Positions 15,142 to 22,680 of a stretch of DNA of 36,898 nucleotides are shown one piece after another. The DNA is from Candidatus Fermentibacterota bacterium (GTDB lineage: Bacteria; Fermentibacterota; Fermentibacteria; Fermentibacterales; JCC-6): positions 1 through 36,898 of the forward strand of contig WJMA01000032.1 in the NCBI GenBank assembly GCA_014728175.1, in the 5' to 3' direction. Under the pieces are notes generated by a model that saw only the letters and a list, made by a program, of their open reading frames with translations, searched no databases and was not told where the DNA came from. Position numbers and translations under genes: made by a program. How positions within the stretch are numbered: the stretch's first letter is position 1; each line of letters starts with the position of its first letter.

Positions 15142-17136
15142 ATGGGACCCGCCCGAGGTACGCTCGAAAATCCCGTTCGAATCCTGGTCATCTCAATCCT
15201 GGCCGCCCTTCTGCCTCTGCTTTTGATGCTGGGCGCCCGCACCGCGATCAGATGGAGGATAGAGAGCCGGATCGGAAGGGTGGACGATCGGGCTTCGGTG
15301 GGGAGCGTGTATCCGGCGCCCGGGGCGATTCTGCTTCGGGACGTGGAGCTTCCCGGGAAAGGCGTTCACCTTTCCAGGGCATGGGTCTTCTACACGATAG
15401 ACGGGCTGGGTGTGACCGCGGACAGCGTGCTGGTCGGTGGTGGCAGTTTCGTTACGTCCATGGGTGGCGATGGCGCCGACGGTGAGAGCTCCCCCGGCGG
15501 GCTCGGTATCCCTCCCACCAGATTCACCGCGGTAAGGCTTTACGGGGAGGGTGGAGCCGGTGGTAGTTCCATGACGGTGAACGGAAGGTTGTCCGGGCTG
15601 GACCCCGGCGATTCGTTGACCTGTCTGGGCCGCAACGAGGGAGGAATGGTTTCGGTAAGGCTATGGCGCGGATTCCACGACGACAGCCTGCAGGCCCGGT
15701 TCTACGACTGGGGCTCGGTGCCGCTGGGCATGGTTCCCCTTCCCAGGTACCTGCGAGGTGGCAGGTACTCCGGCGTCCTGCGGGGAAGCCTCCGGGGAAC
15801 CGGGAACGGTCTACTGTCTGGCGTAATGACCTCTCTGGACGGCCAGCGGGTACGGATTCCCATGACCGTGGTCCTGGAGGAAGGAGCGGTAAGAGCCTTC
15901 CTGACGGTCGAGCTGAGTATGCTGGAGGAGTGGCTGGAGCGACGGTGTCGTTCGATATCGGACTCCGTCTTCGTCGAGCTGGCGGCTACCGGAAGGATGG
16001 AGCTGGGGCTCTCGGCGGGAGGGGACGTGGTCTTCGAGTTGGACGGTGGCCTTCGGGAGGCGTCGGTCTACAGTCCCGCGCTTTCCAGAGATACGGTGAG
16101 TTTCAACGTCCACGCCAGATGCCGGGGGGTGGCCAATCCCGAGGACGAGTCCTTCCGAGTGGGAGAGGGCTATCTGACCATGGGAACCGCGACCGCACGA
16201 TTCGATATAGACGGGAGTTACGGAGACAGAAGGAGGATGCGGATCAGGATCTGGTCGGACTCCCTTGCGGGGGAAGACCTATCCTCGTCCGTGCCCGAAG
16301 GCCTGCTGGGAAGATTGAGGAATCTCTCCCTGGGCGGTTGGATGCGCTTCGACGTTACCCTGGCGTTGGACTGGGACTTCCCGGACAGCTGCGATTTTCA
16401 GGCCATGGTGGATGCCGACAGGCTGTACGTGAGGAGCAGCCCCATAGGCTTCGGGGAGCTGGCCGGAACCGGAGCCAGATGCCGGTTGACGGACAGCTGG
16501 AGAAACTCCCGGGTGATAGGCCTGGATACCCTCTCCAATCCCTCGTTCCTGGCCTACGACTCCCTTCCCCCCGCCTTCGAGCCCCTCCTTCTGTGCGCGG
16601 AGGACGCTACCTTCCACCGCCATGAGGGATTTTGCAAGTACCACATCAGGAACTCCATAAGGGAGGATATGGCCACCGGCTCCTTCCGCAGGGGCGGGTC
16701 GACCATATCCATGCAGCTGGTAAAGAACCTCTTCCTGGACAGAGAGAAACTCCTCGGCAGAAAGGTTCAGGAGGTCTTCCTTACCTGGAGGCTGGAGCAC
16801 TACGTTTCCAAGGAGCGGATAATCGAATTGTACGCCAACGTGGTTGAGCTCGGACCGAACGTCTTCGGCCTGAGGGAGGCTGCTCGCTACTACTTCGACT
16901 TGCCCCCGTCGCGGCTCAGCACCCTGCAGACCTCGTTCCTGGTATCCATTCTTCCCGGGCCGAGCATCTACCACAGGTTCTACACCGCCGGTCGGGTACC
17001 GGAGTACTGGAGGCGCTACATGGACCGGCTCATAGAAATCTGCGGTCGCAAGGAGTGGCTGCCCGAGGATTCGGTGGAGCAAGCCCTGCGGGACACTCTC
17101 ATATTCAGCTATCCAAGCGGGTCGATACTCCGTTGA
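15142..17136 (+). CDS. Monofunctional GT51 peptidoglycan transglycosylase with a large N-terminal domain
   Basis: A 664-residue protein with an N-terminal membrane anchor (residues about 13-32), roughly 440 residues of beta-rich sequence, and a GT51 glycosyltransferase domain from about residue 475 to 645. The catalytic domain shows LCAEDATFHRHEGF (motif I, catalytic Glu), GGSTISMQLVKNLFL (motif II), the RKVQEVFLTWRLE segment with the second Glu, and KERIIELYANVVELGPN (motif IV). No transpeptidase motifs follow, so it polymerises lipid II glycan without cross-linking. The N-terminal domain has alternating strand-like segments and resembles no domain that I can name with confidence; AsmA-like folds are a possibility. 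Ordinary MtgA is about 240 residues, so the fusion is striking. It ends at 17136, where a new promoter begins. Confidence 0.85.
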   Translation: MGPARGTLENPVRILVISILAALLPLLLMLGARTAIRWRIESRIGRVDDRASVGSVYPAPGAILLRDVELPGKGVHLSRAWVFYTIDGLGVTADSVLVGGGSFVTSMGGDGADGESSPGGLGIPPTRFTAVRLYGEGGAGGSSMTVNGRLSGLDPGDSLTCLGRNEGGMVSVRLWRGFHDDSLQARFYDWGSVPLGMVPLPRYLRGGRYSGVLRGSLRGTGNGLLSGVMTSLDGQRVRIPMTVVLEEGAVRAFLTVELSMLEEWLERRCRSISDSVFVELAATGRMELGLSAGGDVVFELDGGLREASVYSPALSRDTVSFNVHARCRGVANPEDESFRVGEGYLTMGTATARFDIDGSYGDRRRMRIRIWSDSLAGEDLSSSVPEGLLGRLRNLSLGGWMRFDVTLALDWDFPDSCDFQAMVDADRLYVRSSPIGFGELAGTGARCRLTDSWRNSRVIGLDTLSNPSFLAYDSLPPAFEPLLLCAEDATFHRHEGFCKYHIRNSIREDMATGSFRRGGSTISMQLVKNLFLDREKLLGRKVQEVFLTWRLEHYVSKERIIELYANVVELGPNVFGLREAARYYFDLPPSRLSTLQTSFLVSILPGPSIYHRFYTAGRVPEYWRRYMDRLIEICGRKEWLPEDSVEQALRDTLIFSYPSGSILR

Positions 17137-17161
17137 CACCAAGATGGGTGTAGTGTATACG
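17133..17161 (+). promoter_or_regulatory. Sigma-70-like promoter overlapping the upstream stop codon
   Basis: A perfect TTGACA (17133-17138) is followed after exactly 17 bases by TATACG (17156-17161). The -35 box contains the TGA stop of the transglycosylase gene. Transcription would start near 17168 and give a leader of about 85 bases to the ATG at 17255. This is the best promoter in the window by hexamer match. Confidence 0.55.
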
Positions 17162-17180
17162 CAACGCTGACAGGGGGCAG

Positions 17181-17197
17181 GACGGTCCGGCACCGTC
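17181..17197 (+). other. Small hairpin in the leader of the repeat-protein gene
   Basis: GACGGT and ACCGTC form a perfect 6-base-pair stem around a 5-base loop (CCGGC), just downstream of the predicted transcription start. No T-run follows, so it is not an intrinsic terminator. It may stabilise the 5' end of the transcript or be a protein-binding palindrome; chance is also possible in GC-rich DNA. Confidence 0.3.
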
Positions 17198-17254
17198 GGC
17201 TTTCCGCCTATCGTTTCCGGATCAATCGAGTTTTCGTTCTTCGAAAGGACTGGC

Positions 17255-18256
17255 ATGGAGGGAGACAGCGCCTACGAGGTAAGGCACAAGGGCAAGGTCT
17301 ACAGGGCCTTGAATATCGATGTGCTGGTGCGGTGGGCCAAGGAGAGAAGGATAAGCTCGGAGGATCTCTACAGGAAGACCGGCGCAGAGGAGTGGCACCC
17401 GATTACCGAGAGTAAGAAACTTTCCGACATCCTCGACCCGGAGAACTGGTGGACCCTGAGAATGGACGGGCAAAGCTATCCGGCCCCGGACTTCGAGACT
17501 CTTCTCAAATGGGCCCGGGAGGGCAGGATAAGTACGAAGGCGGAAATAGAGGGTCCTCAGACCCCTCCCGGCGGAGTACTCGCCAGCGGCCTGCCTCGGC
17601 TGGCGCCTTACCTGAAGAAGCCTATGGAAGGCGGCGACGAGGGCCAGCCGCCCCGACTGTGGATAGACGGCAAGGAGTACCGCCCGGGCGACGTAGACAC
17701 GGCCAGGGAGTGGATAGTGGAGTCCAGGGTTCCCCCGGAGGCCAAGATATCCCTCAACGGGGGCGACTGGGAGCCGGTAGGCGAGTGCGGCCTCTTCGAG
17801 CCCGAGCTCTGGCCGGAGGGAGCCTGGGGAGAAGTGAAGGAGACCGAGGAAGAGCCAGTCCCGGCGGAGGAGCCGCCGTCCGAAGCCGCGGAGGGCGAGA
17901 AGCCCGAGGTGTCCCAGCCGGCTCCGGAAGAATCCGGGGAACCACTGGCCGAGCTCGGGGACGAGCAGCTACCCGCCGAGGCGGAAGGGGAACCCTACGT
18001 GGTTACCACCCTTCAGGGGGAGTTCCTCATCCGCAGGCCGGGCGAGATACGTAAGCTGCTTCGCAAGAAGAAGGCCCACAACTTCGATCAGGTCCGTCAC
18101 CCGAGCCTCCCTTCCGGAGCCTGCTCCGTGGAGGAGTTCATGAGCATGACCGGAGTAAGCAGACGTCGGGGAGGGCTATGGATCTGGCTGGCGGCCGTAA
18201 TTCTACTGGCGGTGGCTATCTTCCTGGTTTGGGATCCTTTGGCCCTGGTTCACTGA
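17255..18256 (+). CDS. Tail-anchored protein with repeated GYF_2/DUF4339-like modules
   Basis: A 333-residue protein of unknown function with a clear modular design. Three related modules can be aligned by eye: YEVRHKGKVYRALNIDVLVRWAKERRI near residue 7, WWTLRMDGQSYPAPDFETLLKWAREGRI near residue 65 and RLWIDGKEYRPGDVDTAREWIVESRV near residue 133, all given in shortened comparison. A fourth, more distant copy (YVVTTLQGEFLIRRPGEIRKLL) follows a Glu/Pro-rich linker at residues about 190-245. The C-terminus is one hydrophobic helix (LWIWLAAVILLAVAIFLVW) ending eight residues from the stop, so the protein is probably tail-anchored with its modules in the cytosol. The module pattern of a short strand pair and then W-x-x-E/G-R-I resembles GYF_2-type peptide-binding domains. 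AAAGGA precedes the ATG; the strong promoter at 17133 serves it. Confidence 0.7.
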   Translation: MEGDSAYEVRHKGKVYRALNIDVLVRWAKERRISSEDLYRKTGAEEWHPITESKKLSDILDPENWWTLRMDGQSYPAPDFETLLKWAREGRISTKAEIEGPQTPPGGVLASGLPRLAPYLKKPMEGGDEGQPPRLWIDGKEYRPGDVDTAREWIVESRVPPEAKISLNGGDWEPVGECGLFEPELWPEGAWGEVKETEEEPVPAEEPPSEAAEGEKPEVSQPAPEESGEPLAELGDEQLPAEAEGEPYVVTTLQGEFLIRRPGEIRKLLRKKKAHNFDQVRHPSLPSGACSVEEFMSMTGVSRRRGGLWIWLAAVILLAVAIFLVWDPLALVH

Positions 18257-18265
18257 GCCCCACCG

Positions 18266-19552
18266 ATGCTCCCGTCTGAGCTCATAGCTCGAAAGCGCGA
18301 CGGCGGGGAGATCCCGGAGGCCGACCTTTACGAATTCGTCTCGGGCGTAGGGAAGGGCGAGATCCCGGACTACCAGACGGCTTCCTGGCTCATGGCATGC
18401 TATCTGAAAGGTTTGTCCCGCTCCGAGACGGTTTCCCTGACCAGAGCCATGCGCGACAGCGGAAGAATACTCACCTGGCCCGACTCCTGCTCTCGTATCG
18501 TTGACAAGCACAGCACCGGGGGAGTGGGAGACAAGGTATCCCTCATCCTGGCTCCCCTCGCTGCATCCATGGGGCTGTTCGTTCCCATGATCAGTGGTCG
18601 CAGCCTGGGACATACCGGAGGTACTCTGGACAAGCTGGAGTCCATTCCGGGCATGAGGGTGGACCTCGGCCTTCGAACCTTTCAAACGCTGGTGAGGGAG
18701 GTAGGGGTGGCCATGGTGGGCCAGACCGAAGAGCTTGCGCCGGCCGACCGCAAGCTGTACTCGCTGAGAGACGCCACCTCCACGGTTACCTCGATCCCCC
18801 TGATAGTGGCCAGCATACTGAGCAAGAAGCTTGCGGAGGGAACCGACGCCCTGGTATTCGACGTCAAGGTGGGTAGCGGAGCCTTCATGAGAACCCTGTC
18901 CCGGGCCAGGGAGTTGGCACGGAGCCTGGTCGAGGTCTCGGTGGAGGCCGGAAAGAGCGCCCGCGCGGTGCTGTCGCGGATGGAGGTTCCCCTGGGCAGA
19001 GCGGTGGGAAACGCCCTGGAGGTCTCCGAGAGCCTGGAGGCACTGAAAGGCTCGGGACCGACCGAGGTCGGAGAGCTGTCCGTGGTCCTTGCCGGACACA
19101 TGTCCGACCTCTGCGGAGCCGATCCCTCCCTGGAGGACGCCATCAGGCACGCGGAGCAGAAGCTCTCCGACGGAAGCGCCCTGAAAGTATTCCGGACCAT
19201 GGTGCGGAGACAGGGAGGCAACCTGGAGGAATTCGAGCGACTGCCTTCGGCGAAGGTAATCGCCGAGCTCAGGAGCGACCGGACCGGCACCTTCTCGGGC
19301 ATAGATGCCCGGGTGGTGGGTGAGACCGTCCGGGAGCTGGGCGGCGGAAGGTTCAGGATAGACGAGGAGGTCGATCCTTTGGTAGGTTGGGAGAGACTAG
19401 CGGACAGAGGAACCGAGCTTGGTCCGAAACACGTTATAGGCAAGGTGCACGCTTCGGACGAAGACGACGCCCAAAGGGCGCTGGAAAGAATATCCTCGGG
19501 CATTCGGTGGAATGGCCCGCTGTACACGGATGTTGTTATAGAGGTGATATGA
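18266..19552 (+). CDS. Pyrimidine-nucleoside / thymidine phosphorylase
   Basis: A 428-residue member of the anthranilate-phosphoribosyltransferase-like nucleoside phosphorylases, which release ribose- or deoxyribose-1-phosphate from pyrimidine nucleosides. Hallmarks are DKHSTGGVGDKVSL (residues about 75-88, the phosphate-binding loop), the family signature SGRSLGHTGGTLDKLESIPG near residue 112 and the uracil/thymine-site KLYSLRDATSTV near residue 165. Length matches Pdp/DeoA (430-440). With pyrC, pyrKD and pyrF nearby, it adds a salvage function to the pyrimidine region, though it is on the promoter of the repeat-protein gene 9 bases upstream. Thymidine-specific and broad-specificity types cannot be told apart reliably by eye. 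The stop overlaps the next start as ATGA. Confidence 0.92.
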   Translation: MLPSELIARKRDGGEIPEADLYEFVSGVGKGEIPDYQTASWLMACYLKGLSRSETVSLTRAMRDSGRILTWPDSCSRIVDKHSTGGVGDKVSLILAPLAASMGLFVPMISGRSLGHTGGTLDKLESIPGMRVDLGLRTFQTLVREVGVAMVGQTEELAPADRKLYSLRDATSTVTSIPLIVASILSKKLAEGTDALVFDVKVGSGAFMRTLSRARELARSLVEVSVEAGKSARAVLSRMEVPLGRAVGNALEVSESLEALKGSGPTEVGELSVVLAGHMSDLCGADPSLEDAIRHAEQKLSDGSALKVFRTMVRRQGGNLEEFERLPSAKVIAELRSDRTGTFSGIDARVVGETVRELGGGRFRIDEEVDPLVGWERLADRGTELGPKHVIGKVHASDEDDAQRALERISSGIRWNGPLYTDVVIEVI

Positions 19553-21261
19553 AGACGTTTCCTAGGTTGAACCTCACAGAGTTGCCCGAACGGCTAAAGG
19601 AAGCCGGCATACTGACCGAAGACGGCCTGATGCGCCTGGAGAGGTTGCAGGAGACCTCCGAGGAACCGCTGCTGAGCCTGTTGGTCAACAAGGGTATGGT
19701 GGACGAGGAAAAGCTGTACAGGTTCATCGCGGAGATATCCGGCCTGAAATACAAGGTATTGGACCCCCTCGAGCTGGACTACGAGGTGGTGACGGAGTCA
19801 CTTCCGGGAGCCTACGCCAAGAACCACAGACTGATTGCCTTTGGAGCCACCGACGACGTGCTGCAAATAGCCACCTCCAACCTGGTGAACCTCCGGCCGC
19901 TGGAGGACCTGGTCCATCTGCTGGACAAGGAGATAGACCTGCACGTCAGTAGGCCCAGCGAGGTCAACAGGGTAATAAGGCAGTTCTACGGCCTGCACAG
20001 CTCCCTGGTGGCGGCGGCCAAGGAGATGGGAGCCTCGCCGGACGACGTGGATCTGGGTAACCTGGAGCGTTACGTCTCCAGCGAGACGGCCGATACCCTG
20101 GAACCTACCGACAGGCCGATAGTAAACGCCGTCAACCATCTACTGCAGTACGCCTTTGAGGAGAGGGCCAGCGACATCCACATAGAGCCCCACAGAGAGG
20201 GGATCGTCGTTCGGCTCCGCATAGATGGCGTGTTGCATACCATCTACACCATTCCCAAGAATCTGCACCTGCCTATATTGTCAAGGCTTAAAATGGTGGC
20301 CGGAATGAACATAGCTGAGAAGAGGAGGCCGCAGGACGGCCGGATAGGCACCCACTTCGACGGCAAGCCCGTGGAGATAAGGCTGTCGACCGTGCCCATG
20401 GCCTTCGGGGAGAAGGCGGTCCTGAGGATCCTGGACCCGGCTATACTGATGCAGGACCTGTCTACGCTGGGATTGGAGGAGGACCAGCTGGTTCGGTACC
20501 GGAGCATGATCAGCGAGCCTTACGGCCTTATTCTGGTGACCGGACCCACCGGAAGCGGTAAGACTACCACCCTGTACTCCACGCTGACCGCCATAGCCAC
20601 TCCCGAGCAGAACATCACCACCATAGAGGATCCCATCGAGTTCGTAACCGACGAGTTCAACCAGATCGGGGTGCAGCCGGCCGTCGGCGTAAACTTCGTC
20701 TCGGCTCTCAGGCACGTGCTGAGGCAGGATCCGGACGTAGTCATGGTGGGCGAGATACGTGACGAGGAAACTGCCCGAAGCGCCATCCGATCGGCCCTTA
20801 CCGGTCACCTGGTTCTTTCCACCCTGCACACCAACGACACCGCGACCGCCGCCGTGAGGCTGATAGACATGGGCATCGAGCCCTACCTGCTCTGTAGCAC
20901 GCTGGTCGGGGTGGTTGCTCAGAGGCTGGTCCGGAAAGTCTGCCCGGAATGCGGGGAGAGCTACGTTCCGTCCGAGTCGGTGAAGAAGTCTCTCGGTGTG
21001 GCCGACGACGATTCGGTTCGGTTGCGCAGGGGCAAGGGATGCAGGCTCTGCCGGGGCACCGGATACAAGGGGAGAACGGCCGTGTTCGAGATTATGAGAA
21101 AAACACAACGTATAGAGAAGAACCTACTGCACGAAGCTTCGGTGGACGAGGTCCGTGCGACCTCTCAGGAGGAAGGCATGAAGACGCTCAGGGAGAGCGC
21201 CAGAAGGAAGGTGGTGGACGGGGTGACGACCACCGAGGAGATGCTGAGGGTAACCGTATGA
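19549..21261 (+). CDS. pilB: Type IV pilus / type II secretion assembly ATPase (PilB/GspE family)
   Basis: A 570-residue secretion ATPase. An N-terminal MshEN-like region covers residues about 10-150, followed by the core ATPase with SDIHIEPH near residue 205, Walker A GPTGSGKTTT near 331, Asp box and Walker B VMVGEIRDEETARSA near 400, and His box STLHTNDTATA near 424. The C-terminal zinc motif is two CxxC pairs (CPEC near residue 465, CRLC near 501), as in PilB and GspE but not PilT. It powers pilin polymerisation at the inner membrane. The start is at the ATGA overlap with the phosphorylase gene; the frame is open upstream to 19387 but lies over that gene. No pilin, PilC, PilM-Q or secretin gene is in the window. 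Confidence 0.9.
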   Translation: MKTFPRLNLTELPERLKEAGILTEDGLMRLERLQETSEEPLLSLLVNKGMVDEEKLYRFIAEISGLKYKVLDPLELDYEVVTESLPGAYAKNHRLIAFGATDDVLQIATSNLVNLRPLEDLVHLLDKEIDLHVSRPSEVNRVIRQFYGLHSSLVAAAKEMGASPDDVDLGNLERYVSSETADTLEPTDRPIVNAVNHLLQYAFEERASDIHIEPHREGIVVRLRIDGVLHTIYTIPKNLHLPILSRLKMVAGMNIAEKRRPQDGRIGTHFDGKPVEIRLSTVPMAFGEKAVLRILDPAILMQDLSTLGLEEDQLVRYRSMISEPYGLILVTGPTGSGKTTTLYSTLTAIATPEQNITTIEDPIEFVTDEFNQIGVQPAVGVNFVSALRHVLRQDPDVVMVGEIRDEETARSAIRSALTGHLVLSTLHTNDTATAAVRLIDMGIEPYLLCSTLVGVVAQRLVRKVCPECGESYVPSESVKKSLGVADDDSVRLRRGKGCRLCRGTGYKGRTAVFEIMRKTQRIEKNLLHEASVDEVRATSQEEGMKTLRESARRKVVDGVTTTEEMLRVTV

Positions 21262-22628
21262 GGATCGTCGCGGCCATCCTGGCGGCACTGGCGGTTTCGG
21301 TGCTGCTCGGATGCGGCGAGGAGCCGCAGCCGCAGCCCCATCCAGATCATACGACTCCGGATACGGTCATAGCTGAGCCCATGTCCCCGCTCCAGGTAGC
21401 TTTGGAGTTCTCCGAGCGTCTTCTGATGAACGATCCCTCCTGCATGGACCTGCTGTCTCCGGGGTTCCGAAGGCAGATATGCTCCAAGGACTCCACCCCT
21501 CGGCAGATATTCGGCCGGTGGCGGGGATTCGACGCCGACGGCAGGCTCACCGAGATCCGGGAGGACAGCGCGGGAAGATCCAGGACCTCCTACTACTGCT
21601 TCGTGTCTCGCATGGAGAGGCCGGCTATAGTCAGGATCGATTTCCTGCTGCTGGAGGGCGGCTGGTCGATAGACGGGCTGGTGGAGGAGCTCCCGCAGCA
21701 GATAGTCGATTCCCTCACCGTGGACAGGCTGGCGGGCGTCATCCTCCAGAATCCCGCGGTCAGGCGCGAGCTGAGGATGGCCAGGGTTCTGATGGACGAC
21801 TGCAGGGTGGACTCCGTACTCCATTACGCTTCCTGGAACGCGGCCGCCCTGGAGGACGACAGCTTCTCCGCCTACGTAAGCGAGCTGACCCCCGAGAGCT
21901 ACGGCAGGCTCGCACGCTCCAACATCCGCCGGGCCGGCAAGTACCAGATCATCCAGGAGAGGGCCACCTACAATCTAAGCAACGTTCCCGCGCGTCTTAA
22001 CAGCTTCGTAGCCTCCTGGCGCGAGATGGCCTACCTGAGCAAGGCGGTGCTCCGGGCCAGGCACGAGGCCATGCAGGATCTGCGGCAGACGGGTGAGTGG
22101 ATCGAGCCGGAGGCGGAAGAGGAGCTGGGAAGATTGTCCGTCCAGAGGGACTACTTCATGTCCGTAAGCAACCTGGTGGAGAGCAGGGATACCCTGTCCC
22201 GGGTGTATCCCGTCATCCTGACGGTGGGGACCGAAGAGCCCCTGCAGCACGTAGCGGTGGAGCTGGATCCCCACGTGCTGGAGCAGAGGAGCGAGACGGA
22301 CGTCGGCGTTCCCGTCTGGAGGGCGCTGGGCGTGGAGATGAACGGAGACCGGGATCCCGAGCGGGTGGTATACTGGAGCGGAGACCTCTACCTGTTCGAA
22401 GGCAGGCCCAACGGTTACAGACTGATGTGGCGGACTTACGAAGGCTACAACAGCGATTATCACGCCGAGTTTTCCTCCGAGCCCGGAGACGCTCCGGGCT
22501 TCCGTAAAATCGCCCTGGTGGGCAACGACAACCGCTTCGAATACACCCTGTCCTATCGGGACGGAACCCCGGTCTTCAGCCGGGTGCAGCTCGGATCCGA
22601 GGAGGACTCGACCCAAACGGTCGAGTAG
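21258..22628 (+). CDS. Lipoprotein of unknown function
   Basis: A 456-residue predicted lipoprotein: MRIVAAILAALAVSVLLGC, with the lipobox cysteine at residue 19, then a Pro/Gln/His-rich linker (residues 20-45). The remainder is soluble and mixed alpha/beta in look. A helical central part (residues about 160-300) is followed by a region with aromatic-rich strand-like pieces (VYWSGDLYLFEGRPNGYRLMW and YEGYNSDYHAEFSSEPG, cited in part). I recognise no family or active site. It overlaps the PilB-type gene by ATGA and stands 52 bases before the penicillin-binding protein gene. A role in envelope assembly is a guess from the neighbours. The frame is open upstream to 20949 inside the ATPase gene; that reading is rejected in favour of the lipoprotein signal. 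Confidence 0.7.
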   Translation: MRIVAAILAALAVSVLLGCGEEPQPQPHPDHTTPDTVIAEPMSPLQVALEFSERLLMNDPSCMDLLSPGFRRQICSKDSTPRQIFGRWRGFDADGRLTEIREDSAGRSRTSYYCFVSRMERPAIVRIDFLLLEGGWSIDGLVEELPQQIVDSLTVDRLAGVILQNPAVRRELRMARVLMDDCRVDSVLHYASWNAAALEDDSFSAYVSELTPESYGRLARSNIRRAGKYQIIQERATYNLSNVPARLNSFVASWREMAYLSKAVLRARHEAMQDLRQTGEWIEPEAEEELGRLSVQRDYFMSVSNLVESRDTLSRVYPVILTVGTEEPLQHVAVELDPHVLEQRSETDVGVPVWRALGVEMNGDRDPERVVYWSGDLYLFEGRPNGYRLMWRTYEGYNSDYHAEFSSEPGDAPGFRKIALVGNDNRFEYTLSYRDGTPVFSRVQLGSEEDSTQTVE

Positions 22629-22680
22629 CGCGGCTCTTGGGTGCGAGAAGCTTCTTCCAGGCGCCTGATTCGATCAACCA

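Noticed and set aside
17181-17197. Intrinsic terminator after the GT51 gene
   Set aside because: The stem is perfect but short and no T-run follows; it lies downstream of a better-supported promoter.
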